From contig JAGTXO010000043.1 of the NCBI GenBank assembly GCA_019448385.1, forward strand, positions 104,501 to 168,500: a stretch of DNA of 64,000 bases. Reading direction: 5' to 3'. Every line of letters starts with the position of its first letter. The stretch's first letter is position 1. This DNA is from Diacronema lutheri (taxonomy: Eukaryota > Haptophyta > Pavlovophyceae > Pavlovales > Pavlovaceae). The translations under genes were made by a program, and so were the position numbers. The notes beneath the pieces are model-generated. The model worked only from the letters and a program-made list of their open reading frames with translations. It searched no databases and was not told the origin of the DNA. Shown here piece by piece: positions 51,987 to 63,900 of this stretch.

Positions 51987-54900
51987 CTACGCCCAGCCGG
52001 GAGGGGGCACCGCCAAGTAGGCGCCCGACGTCGCCCATTCGGCCGCTGTCCACTCCGACGCGGGGCTGATGGGCAGCGAGAGGCTGAGCAGCGGGCCGCA
52101 CTGGACGGCGCAAGCGCCGCGCGGCGCGCCCGCCAGCCCGAGCACCACCGAGCGGCCGAGGCTGCACCCGTCGGCGTGCGCGAGCAGGATCACGGGCAGC
52201 TCGACATTCGCGCGCGCGCCCGCGCGCCCCACGCCGGCCATGTCGCCGCCTGCGAGCGCGCCGCTCCCGGCGGGCGGACCGCCGCCGCCGCCCGACGCCG
52301 CCGTCGTGCGCGCGAGCATGCCGCCGCGCGCGAGCGTGTTCGCGTCGGCGGCGGGTGGCGTGCTGCCCGGCGGCGCGTAGCGCGGGACGAGGACGAGCGG
52401 TCCGAGGTACTCAACGCACGTCGTGCGCGCGCACGCGGCGACCGCCTCGCGCGGCGCGAGGAGCGGCGTGCGCGCGCCCACCGCGTGCGCCTCATCGCGC
52501 GCGAGCGGCGGGAGCGTGCGCTCGTCGGGGCCGGCGAGCGCGGCGGGCGCGGTACCGGGCGCGCGCGTGCACGCGTCGGTGAGCCCGGCCGCCCGGTCCG
52601 CGTCGCGCGCGTCCGCGTCGGCACCGGGCGGCGGCCCGGCGGCGAGCGCGGCGCGCGCGCGCGTCGGCGGCGCGCGCGCGTCTGCCGACGGCGACAGCGA
52701 TCGCGTCGGCTGCGACGGGGCCGATGCGCGCGGCGCCTCAACGACCCCACGCCCGTCCCACAGCGCACCGACGAGCACGAGCCCGCACAGCGTCATCTGC
52801 TGCGACGCATCAGCCGCGCGCGCCATCCATGGCCTGTGGGCGGCGCTTGGCGGCGCGCCGGCTGCCGTCGCAAGCTCTGCGCCGCGTGCTGCGCTGGCGA
52901 GCCACTCGGCTCGTGACTCGGACAGCGGCGGCGGCGGCGCACGCGCGCGCACCGCCGCGCCGATCGCCGCCTCCGCCCCGTCGCCGTCGGCGCCGGCGCC
53001 GGCCGAGCGCAGCCGCGCGACGGCGAGCGCGCCGCCCGCGGCGGAGGCCGCCGCGGCGTACGCGCGCGCGCGCGTCGGCGGCGACGCGACGCTGAGCGCG
53101 CCGAACGCGTACCGGACCAATGCGGGGGCGATGCGCGCGTGCGCGGCAAAATCTGCGAGCGCGGCCGCGAGCAGCGCGCCGGGCGCGCAGAGGGCCGAGA
53201 CGCGCCAATGCGCGGGCACAGCCGAATGGAGCCATGCGGCGGCGCAGGCCACGCGCGCGTTCGCGCCCGCCACCCACGCTTCGATGGGCGCAGGGAGCGG
53301 CGCGCGCGCGTCCGCGTGCACGCCCGCGCTGTCCGCGCCGTCGCCGCTCGCCAGATCGGCCGCCCCGCCCGCGCAGCGCCATGCGGCGGGCGCAGCGCCC
53401 GCCGCGAGCGCGCGCGCGGCTCCGGGCGCATCGAGGCGCGCGCTGTGGAACCGGCCAACGGTGCGCGCGCCAGCGCCGCCCGCGCCGGCGCCGCGCTCGA
53501 CGGCGGCCGCCGCGTCGACGGCCACGATCGCCTCCGCCGCCGCGGCCGCGCGGTCGCCCGCGGCCGCGGCCGCGCGCCAGCGCGCGCGCAGCGCTCCGCC
53601 GAGCGGCCCGGCGGCGAGGAGCAGCACCTCGGCGCGCGCGCGGCCGAGCGTGGCGCGCGCGCCCGCCACCTCCGCCTGCAGCGCGCGCTCAAGCAGCGGC
53701 ACGGGAGGGTCGGCGACGTGCGTGCGCCACGCGGCCTCCCGCGCGCTGAAGGGCGGCAGCGCTGCGTGCAAGCAGCCGAGCACGAGCGCGCACGACGCGG
53801 CGAGCTCAGCGCCGCCGCCATCGTGTATGCTCGGCGCCGGAGCGGCTGGCGCTGCCGTCGACTGCACGGCGCGCGCGCCGCGCGCGCGCACTCGCGCGAG
53901 CGCGGCGGCGGGCGCGCGCGCGAGCACCGCGGCGCAGAGGCTGGCGGCGAGCGGCTGCGCGGGCAGCGAGGGTGACAGCGCGACGGCGAGGCTGGCCGTC
54001 GGCCACTGGTGCGCGCTCGCGCTCGCGCTCGCCGCCGCCGCCATCGCGTCGAGCGCCGCGCAGCTCGGCCCGTCGGGCGCAAAGAAGCTGAACGCGACGG
54101 CGGGCGGCAGCGCGCCCGCGGCGAGCGGCGCGCGCGCGCCAGTGCGTCCGCCGCCGGAGGCGGCGCGCGCGCTGTCGTCCGGCGCGCGCCGCAGGGCGAG
54201 CGCGCCGTACGCCTGGTCGGACAGCGACGCGGCCGCTGCGAGCGCGTCTCCACGCGCCGGCGCGCCGCCGAGTGCACGCCCGTCGATGGCGGGCGGCAAA
54301 TCGGCGCCGCGGGGGCGCGTTACGCGCTCGAGCGTGTCGAGCGCCGCATCGCGCGCGAGTGCGAGGAGCGTCATCCACTCGGACGCCTCGGACGCGTCGA
54401 GCGGCGGCGGCGGCGGCGGTTCGGCGTGCGCGCCGTCGGCGCGGCCGTCGGCGCGGCCAACGGCGCGGCCGAGCGCGCGCGCGGCGAAGGCGGCGCTGTC
54501 GCCGCCGGGCGGGTGCGCGGGCAGGCGCGCGCCGGGCGGGACGTGCAGCGTGGGCGAGCCGGCGACGCCCGGCGGGCTCACGCGCACCTCAATGCCTGGC
54601 GGCGGCGGCGGCGGCGGCAGCGGTTCGAGTGCATCGAGCCGCACGTCGAGGCCGCCAAATGCCTCGGGGCGCGCGCTCGGCGCGGCCGCCGCCGCGGGCG
54701 GCGGGAGGCCAAGGAGCGCGTGGAGGAGCGCGTGCCAGTGCGGCTGCGCGCACACGTACTGCGCACCGAGCAGCGAGCCGAGCGCGCCGCTCATCGCGCG
54801 CTCCGACGCGGCGGTCGCGGCGGGCGCGCGCGCGCTGAGCGCAGAGCCAACGGCGCCGTGGACGCGCGCGTCGCTGTCGGCGCCTACGCTCGCCGCCCAC

Positions 54901-57900
54901 GGCGCGAGGCCGTCGGCCGAAAGCGTGAGCGCACTCAGCGCGCCGACCGCGCCGCCCACCGCGCGCGCGAGCGCTGCCGCGCGCGCCGCCAGCTCGACAG
55001 CGCGCGCGTCGGCGGCCGCCGTCGACGCCGCGCCCTGCACCGCGGCGACGAGCGCGCGCCGACAGCCAACGGTGCCAGTCGGCGCCGGCCGGCTGGGCCC
55101 GGCGGCATTCAGCGCGGCGCCGAGCGCGCCGACGCGCGCCGCGGCGGCGGCGAAGGAGCGCGGCGCGCCGGGCGCGGCCGACGCGGCGCGCACGGCGACG
55201 CCCGGCGGCGCCGCGCCCGAGCTTGCGCCGACGAGCAGCGCGTGGACGAAAGGGGCGAGGGCGTGCACCCCGTCGCCGCCACCGCTTGCGCCCGCCCAGC
55301 AGAGCGCGCTGAGGGCTAGCGCCGCGCCACCGCTCAGCGCGTCCAGCGCCTCGGCGCCGCGCACAGACGCGGCGTCGCTTGCGTCAAGGAGCGGCGGCGC
55401 GCCGTCCACCGCGCGACCCGCGCCCGCCGGCGGCGCGGCCGCGGCGGCGGCGAGCGCGGCGGCGGCCGTGCCGCCGCCCGCCGCGAGGAGGTGCACGCGC
55501 GCGGCGTGCGCGGCGCAGAGCAGCGCGTGCGCCACGTTCGCCATGCGCAGCCGCTCCGCGCGGCGCGCGGCGCCGGCAATCGCCGCCGCGACCGCCATGC
55601 GCGCGCCGCGCGAGGAGCGCAGCCCGCGCATCTGCGCGCGGCCGGCGGCGGGCACGCCGCCGGCCGCGGAGTCGCGCGGCGGCCGTGGCAGTGCGCGCGG
55701 CGGCAGCGGTAGCGGCACGTGCCACAGCAGCGGCGAGAGCCACAGGCCGTCGCCCGTCGCGATCGGCGCGGACGGCGGCACGGCGACGCTGCCGGCTGAC
55801 GACGCGCCGCCGCCCGCCGGCGAGCCGCCCGGCGCACCGCCGCCGCCGAGCGTCGTGTCGGAGAACGCGACGCTGCCGCTGCCGCCGGCGGGTACGGCCT
55901 TCACGTCGACGGTCGCGCCGGTCGCGCCGCTCCTCTGCTCGCGCCAGCCGCCGCCCGCGCTCGTCGCGCCGTTCACAGAGCCGCGCATGGCGCGCGCGCC
56001 GCTGCGCCGCGCCGGCGAGTGCGGCGCGGGCGTGGCGTGCAAGCTCGTGCGCCAGCCGACGGCCGCGGCGCTGTCGCGCATGCCGAAGCCGACCACGCTG
56101 GCCCGGTCAGTGCTCGCCCGGTCCATGCCCGCCAGCCCCGCGATCGCGGCCTCGTGGGCGCTCAGCGGCACGGCGATCCCGGGCGGCGCGCCGTGCGGCA
56201 CGCACGCGGTCGCGATGGGCGGCTCAGCCGGTCGCACGACGGGCAGGCAGAAGCCGTCGCCATCGTGCGCGCAGTACGAGATGAGCGGGCGCGGCTCCGA
56301 CCCGCCGCGCCACTCGCCGCCGCCATCGCCAGCCTCGATAGCGCCGTGCGCCTCGGGCAGCTCGCCCTCGGTGACGAGGGCGACGATTGCGATGCGGATG
56401 CGCTCGCCCTCGTGCGGCGCGCCGAGCAGCGGCGCGGGCAGCGCGCCGTCGGCGCCGCCGTCGAGCGAGGTGCCGAGCCGCATGAAGGATGGCGCGCCGC
56501 TCAGCTTCTCGCGCTGTTCCGCCTCTCGCGCGCGTTCCGCCATCTCGTCCGACAGCCGTGCGGAGAAGGCTGCGCTCAACTCGACCAGGGCGCCGCCGAG
56601 CGCGCGCAGCGCGCCCGCGCGTCCGCCCGCCGTGCCCGCCGCCGCCTCGAGCAGCACGGCGGACGCGTCGACGAGGAGGAAGTAGTCTGAGCTCACGGCC
56701 GCAGGCGCCTCGCGCTCCGCGCCGCCGCCGGTGCCACCGCCACTGCCCGCGGCGGCGCCGGCCACCGCGCCGTCGTGCGCCCGGCCATTGCCTTCGCGCG
56801 CGGCGGGCGAGCGACCGGCCGACCGCGCATCGGACGGGCGCTTGGCACGGCCGGCGCGCTCGGGCGAGGCGCTCGTCGAGCCGCCCGCACCCGCGCCGCC
56901 CGCGCCGCCCGCGCCGCCAGCGCCGTCCGCGCCGCCCGCGCCGCTTGCGCCGCCGGCGTCGGCGCCGGTCTGCTCGGCGAGAAAGGCGGCGGTCGCAGCG
57001 GCGGTCGCGGCGCACACATCGGCGCGGGCAGCATCGCTCGAGCCGGTGGCTGGATCGTCGCCGCGCGCGTCGCCGCCGCTGCCGGCGGCGGCGACGCCGT
57101 CGGCGCCGTCGGGCGTCGCGTTCGGCCGGGCGGCCGCGCCGTGCTCGGCGCCACCCGGCTGCACGACCTCGGCCGCCTTGAGGAGCGCGTGGCGCGCGGT
57201 CGGTGGGAGCGCGGGCGGCGGGAGTGCACCGAGCACGTCCGCGACCTGCCGCGCGAGCCCGTCGATCCACGCGTGCGCCTCGAGCTCAGCGGCGCTCTCG
57301 GTCAGCCGCTCGCCGCCGCCGCCGCCGCCAGCGCCGAGCGCTGCGCGCAGCGCGTCGCCGAGCGCGGCGGCGCCCGTCGGCCCGACGGCGGTGGTGCCGA
57401 GCGCCCACCCGACGGACGAGACGGACATGCGCTCTCGCGGGTTGGGCGACGCGGGGCGCGACGACGAGTTTGGAGAGGCTGCGGCGCGGAAGCCGCCACG
57501 CTGGCTCGGGGACGCCTGCCGCGACGCGCTGAACGACGTGCCCGCGCGCGAGCGGCGCGGCGACGCCGCGCGCGTGCTGGGGTTGGACGCTCCTGGCACG
57601 GACTCGCCGGTGGCGGCCTTGGCGCCGCGCGGCACGAACGCGGCGGCGGCGGCGGCGGCGGCGTGCGCGCGCACGGCGGCGAACTCGGCCGCGCGCGCCG
57701 CCACGCCGAGCGCCACAGCGTCCACCTCGTCCGCCGCGCGCAGCCAGAGATCGTCGGCGCCGCTCGCCGCGTCGGCCGCGCGCGCGCGCGCGGCCGAGAG
57801 CGCCCGCACCGCGCGCAGCCGCGGGAGCGCGAGCGCACCGGCGCCGGCCGCGCCGGCGCCGTCGCCGCCGAGCGCGCCGAGGCAGCCCGACGACGCGGGC

Positions 57901-60900
57901 GCACACCGCCACTCGCGCTCGAGCGCGTCGTCGGGCGAGCCGTCGCGCGCGGCGCGCGCGCGCACGATGCGGTGCGCGCCCGCGCCCGCGCACAGCATCG
58001 CGAGCTCGGCCGCGCTTGCGCACGCGAGGACGAGCGGCGCGCCGCACGAGAGCCGGTCGGCAACGCGCGCGCGCACGGCCGCCTCCGAGGCGCCGCCGAT
58101 GCCCACGCCGAGCGCGGCCGCCTCGGCCTCGGCCGCGGCTGCGGCTGCGGCCGCGGCCGCGGCCGCCGCGGCGTCGCCGCCGCCGCCGCGCACCGCCGCC
58201 GCCGCCGCCGCGCCCTCGAGCGCGCGCAATCGGAGATGTGCGAGCGCCACCGCGGCGGACGGCGTCGCGCGCGCGAGGGCGCGGTCGCGCGCCGCGGCGC
58301 GCGCGTGCGATGCGCGCGAGAGCGCGCGCAGCGCAAGCCACAGGCCGTCGCGCGGCCCGCGCGGCGGCGCAGCGGCGAGCGGCAGGGCCGCCTCCGCCGC
58401 CTCGAGCGCGTGCGAGACGGCCGCGACGCGCAGGGCGCGCAGCCGCGACGCTGTCGTCGTCACCGCCTCGGCAGCCGACGGGCCGCTCGGCAGCGCAAAG
58501 GCGGGCAGCATCTCGGCGAATGACGGCGCCTCGCCCGCGCTGCCCGCCGCCGGCCGCGCCGCGCCACCGAGGGCGGCGCGAGCCGCCGCGCGCTCGTCGT
58601 CAGCGGCGAAGAGCGCCTCGACCGCGCTGCACAGCGCGCCGTGCGTGCCGCGCAGCAGCGCGCGCATCCGCGCGGCGCGCTGCTCTGCCGCGGCGCCGCT
58701 CCGTCCGCCATCGCCGCCGCCACTGCCGCCGCCGCCGCCGCCGCCCGCGCGCTGCGCGCGGCCCGGCCTGCCGGGCCTGCCCCAACTGTGCAACCCGCCG
58801 CCGCGCGCGGCGAGCACGTCCTGCGCGCCGTACACCTTGAGCTTCTGCGTGCCGTGCTCGCCGCCCTTTGCCTGCGCCTTGCCCTCAGCAGCGCCAGCGC
58901 CGGCACCGGCGGCAAGGCCAGCGGCGCCGTCGGGCTCGCGCTCGCCCGGCGCGCGAGCGTCCGCCGCCAGCGTCGTGTCCGCCGCGGCGGGCGCGCCGCC
59001 GTCCGCGCGCTCGCCCGCCGCCGGCGAGGCCGTGTCGGCGTCGGACGGCGCCGCGCCGTCCGCCGTCAAGCGGCGCGCGCGGCGCACGCCGTCGGGCGCG
59101 CCGGCCGGCGAGGGCGAGGGCGAGGGCGAGGGCGACGGCATGCGACCGCCGCGATGCAACGGCTCCTTACGCCGCGCGGGCGGCGCGCGCGCGCTCGCGT
59201 GCGCGTCGATGATCACGCTGGCGACCGCGGCCACGAACTCATCGAGCGCAGGCCGGCGCAGCCCCGCGGCACCGAGCGCGCGCCACGCGCCGGCCGAGGC
59301 GCGCACGACCGCGCCGAGCGTCGGCGGCCGCTCGGTGGGGCGTTCCGCCGCGAAGGGCGTGGCGGCCGCGCCGGCGCCGCGGGCGCCGCGACCGCCGGGT
59401 GACGCGAGCCGGCCCGCATTTCCGCCGCTGCGCCCAACTGCCCCACCAGCGGCGGCAGGCGTCGTCGAGATCCGCGCGCCCGGTCCATCTCGCGCCTCGG
59501 GCGCGCGCGATGGCTCGGCGTGCGCGGCGGCGGCCAGCTGCCGGATGTGCCGCACCCACGCGGCGCGGAAGGGGAGCGCGTCGCCCGCGCCGGCGTCCGC
59601 CGCGCCGAGCACGTCCGCGTACGCGCCGCCGTACGTGCCGCCGCCGCCCGCGCGCTGCTCGTCGTCGCCGTCGCGTCCACCCGCGTCCATCGGCGCGCCG
59701 TCTTTGCCGAAGGGTAGGAGCAGCACTGCGGCGCGCGCGCGGTCGAGCGCAGCCTCGCGCTCAACCGCCTCGGCCGCGGCTGCCGTCTGCCGCGCGAGCC
59801 GCTCCGCCTCGAGCGCCCATGCGCGCCAGTCGACAAGGCGCGCCTTGGCGGCGGCCGCCGCCTCGCGCGCGGTCTCCGCCGCACTCACGCCGCCGCCGAT
59901 CCCGCCGCGCCGCATGGACGAGCGGCGTGACGACATCGGGCTGACCGACGGCGACGCGCGCCGCGACGACGGGCTGTTGGCTGCGTGCGCGCTCGAGATG
60001 TGCGCGAGGTGCGCAACGCGCGCAGCGACACTCGTGGCGCGCGAGGCGGCGCGCGCCTCCTCCTCCGGGTCGCGCCACGCGTCGCTCTCCGCGTCCGCGT
60101 CGGCGTCGGCGCCCGCGCCCGCGCTCGCGACGCCGAGCACGGCTGCCGCGGCGCGCACGTGCGCGCAGAGCGCACCGCTCGCGCGCGCAAGCGCCGCGAC
60201 GCCGACGCTTTCACCGAGCGCCGCGTGCGCGCCCGCCGTGCGCTCATCGTCGGCGGCGGCGCTTGGCGGCAGGAGCAGCCGCGCGAGCGCGCCGACGGCC
60301 GACGTGCGCGCGTGCGGCAGCCGCGCGAGACCGAGCGCGACGACGCGCTCGAGCAGCGCCGCGACGGCCTCGTCGTGCGGCGCGCCAATCTCAACCGGCG
60401 CGACGGACGCCGCGTGCGCCGCCATCCACCACGGCGCATCGGGCGGCGTGGAGGCCGCCCACGCGGCGTGCGCGCCGCTCGCGCCGCCGGCCGGGTCGGG
60501 AGCGCGCGCGCGCGCAAGGAGGACAAGGCGAAAGCTCGGGTGCGGCGCGCGCGACAGCCAGCGCAGCTGAACGGTCGCCGCGGCCGCCGCAGCCGCCGTC
60601 GAGTGCGCGAGCGCGCCAAGCTGCGCAACGCCGCCACGGCCGCGGCCGCGGCCGAGCTCGTCACGCCGACCAAAACGGCGCTCGGCACGCTCGCCGTCGG
60701 CGTCGGCGTCAGCGTTGGCGTCGGAGTCCTCGTCCGACTCCTCGTCGTCGCTGTCGGAGCGCACGCGCGACTCCGAGCCGTCGCCATCACCATCGTCGTC
60801 GTCGTGGCCATTCGGCGTCGCGCTCGCGCGCTCGTCGCGCGCCGCCGGCGTCGTCTCGACCCGGAGCGCGAGCCGGTGCGTTAGCAAGCGCGACTGTTCA

Positions 60901-63900
60901 GACGGGTCGCCCGTCGCGAATGCGCGCGCGAGCGCGCTCGCGCCGCCGCCCGAGTCCGCGTGCGCGGCAGTTGGGCGCGCGCACGGCTCGAGCGGCGGCG
61001 GCTGGCGCGGCGGCGGCGTCTCGAGCGACACTCGGCCGTCAACGCCGTCGGCTTCGCACGCGTGCAGCTCGTGGCACGCGATCGCGGCGAGCACGGCACG
61101 CACCGCGTCGCCGCCAGCCACGGTGGCGAGCGCCGTGCGGCGCGCGCTTGCTGGCGCGCCGTCAGCCGCGCCAGCGCCGGCACCAGCCTCGCCCGCGCCG
61201 CTCGCGGCGGCGTCTGCGTCCGCGCGCGCCTCGTCCTCCACCGCCACGCCGCCCCGCTCGGCGTGCTGGGCGCGCTCACTTGGCAGCGGCAGCGTTAGCC
61301 CCTCAGCCGCGAGCGCCGCCGCGTCGAGCGCGCCGATGCACGCGCCCGCGAGCGGCGCGAGCCACCCGCCAAGCGGCGCGCACGCGCGCGCGGAGTCGTC
61401 GGCACCGTCCGCTGCGCCCGCCACCGTGCCCGACGGCTCGAAGCGCAGCGCAACAACGCCGCCATCGCGCCACGCGCGCCGCAGCTCGGCGACGAGCGCG
61501 TGCCCGCCGCCCGCCGCGCGCCGCTCGCGCTCGCGCGCGCGCATCGCCGCGCCTCGCGCGCCGAGCTGCGCGTCAAACTCGCCGCGGCCGCGCGCGCCGC
61601 TGCCGAGCGCCTCGAGCAACGCCGCGCGATCCATCGCGAGCAGCCACGCCTCGCCGCAGCCGTGGCTGTCGCGCACGTAGAGCGCGCGCGCGCCCGCCGG
61701 CGCGAGCGCGCGCAGCATCGCGTCGCGCGCTCCCGCCTCGCACGCGCCGCTATGCTCAGCGTGCACGTCGGCGGACGTGAGCGCGGACCAGCCGCCAGCG
61801 CCTCGCGCGCGCGCGCTTGCGGGCGCGCCGCCGTCCACTCGGCGCTTGCCGTCTGCCATGAGGGTGTCGGCGGCGGCGGAGCGGAAGCGCGCGAGCGCGG
61901 CGGCGCCGAGCACGACGTGCGTGCTCGACGCGGCCAGCGTGCCGGCCTCGACGGCGACGCCCGCAGCGGCGGCGGCCGCCGCGACGCGCGCAGCGAGCGA
62001 CGCGCGCGCGCGCGCGCTCGGTGCGGCGGTGAAGCTCGGCAGGCTCGCAACGGCGATCGCGAGCGCGTTGCCGTCCGTGCGCGCGCGCTCGTCGCGCAGT
62101 TCGCGCAGCTCGTCCGCCCACGTGCGCACGGCCGTGTGCGCGCCGCGGCCGACGGCGGCGGCACCGTGCTCGCCGGTTGAGCCATCGGACGCGTCACCCT
62201 CAGACGCCTCCTCGTCTGAGCCGCCCGCCTCCTCGCCACCGCCCTCCTCGACGATAATCCCGCCCGCGAGCGCGAGCGGGCGCCGTTTTGCGCGGCGCGC
62301 GACCGGTGCCGCCGCGCCGTCGGCCGCGTCGCCAGCGGACGCGACGGCCACGTCGGCGCCGATGACGCCGCAGTCGCGCAGCAGCACGCGCACGCGCTCG
62401 AGGCCACGCAGCCGCAGGAGCAGCCGCTCGACGCGCGTGCGCCTCGCCTTCTCCTCGGCCGCCTCCGCCTCGGCAGCGCCGCCCTCGCTGGCGTCGCCGT
62501 CGTCGTCGTCTTCGTCGTCGTCGTCGTCGTCGATGTCGTTGTCGTCGTCGTTGTCGCTTTCGCCATTGCGCGCATCCGAGCCGCGAGCGCTGGCCGCGGC
62601 GGGCGCAGCGTGCTCGTGCTCGTCGATGTCGCCGTCGGCGCCGGCCGAGAGCGCGGCCGCCGCCTCGGCGCGCGCGACGCGCACGTCGAGTGCGAGCAGC
62701 GCGGCCGCGTCCAAGACGGGCGCTTCGCCAAGCGAGCGCGGCGCGGCGGGCGCGCCCGCATCGATCACGGCGCGCGCATTCCAACGGCGCACCGCCGCGG
62801 CCTGCGCGCGCACGATCATCTCGCCCGCAGACTCAGCGGCTCGCTCGCGCGCGCGCCTGCGCTCGGCGGCGCGCGCGCGGGTCGGCAGGGTGGCGACCGC
62901 GTCGGCGCCGGCCGCGTCGACGGCGGCGTCGGCGAGCCAGACGCTCCGCGGCAGCAGCACCGCGCCCGACTGGTCGACGCTGGCAAGCAAAACGGGCACG
63001 TGGTGCGGCGCACGTGCGAGCGAGCCGAGTCGCCGGCGCGCGCCTCGCACGCCGCCGTCATCAGCGGTCGGCGGCTCGCGCTTGGCGACGCGCGCCGCGT
63101 TGGCGCGCGCCACCTCAACCATGGTGGCCTGCTCCTCGCGCGCCGCGGCCGCGCGCACGGACGGCGGCACGCGCGCGCGCAGGCCGAGCGCGCGCAGCCG
63201 CGCGCGCGTCTCGCGCGCCGCGCGCGCGATCGCCGAGACGGAAGCGAGCGCGGCCTCGAGCTCCGCGGTGCGCGACGCGTCATGCGACTTGAGGCGGTGC
63301 AGCGCCGGGCCGAGGACGCGCCAGATCGCGCCGAGCTCGGACGGGCTCGGCGTGGGCGCGGGCGCGGGCGCGGGCGCGGCACCTGCCGTCGCCTTTGCCG
63401 CCCGCGCGACGCCGCCGCCGTCGTCGGCGCGCGCCGCGCCGTCCGCTTCGCCGTCGCGCGCCGCGCGCAGCGCACCCGCCACGGCAGCGACCGCGCGCGC
63501 GAGCGCGCGCGCGCGCGACGTACTCGGCGGCGGCACGTCGAGGCCAGCCGCGCGCATCGAGCGCAAAAAGGCAAAGCCGACGGCAAACGCGCGCGCCTCC
63601 GCGCGCGAGCTGGGCGGCACGACGAACGCGCGCCCGCCGCCCGCGCCGTCGGCGGCGCCGACGCCCATAGAGCGGTTCGGCGGCGCGCCCGTCGACGTGG
63701 GATGCGCGCCTGCCGCCGAGGCGAGCACGCGCCCGTCGATGGACGAGCGACGGCTGAGCGCGCCCGCGCCGACCGAGCTGCGCCGCGAGCCCGCGAGCGA
63801 GGCGGGGCGCGAGCCGGCCAGCACGAGCGGCGCGTCATCCACCGACGGGCGCGTGCCCGCCGAGCTCGCGCGGCGCGACGCGCGGCGCGGCGAGATGAGC

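Noticed and set aside
52423-56685. 1,420-aa + strand ORF and others at 56731-60570 and 60715-61680
   Set aside because: They are antisense to the dynein-like frame, consist of Ala/Ser/Arg low complexity, and contain no recognised domain.
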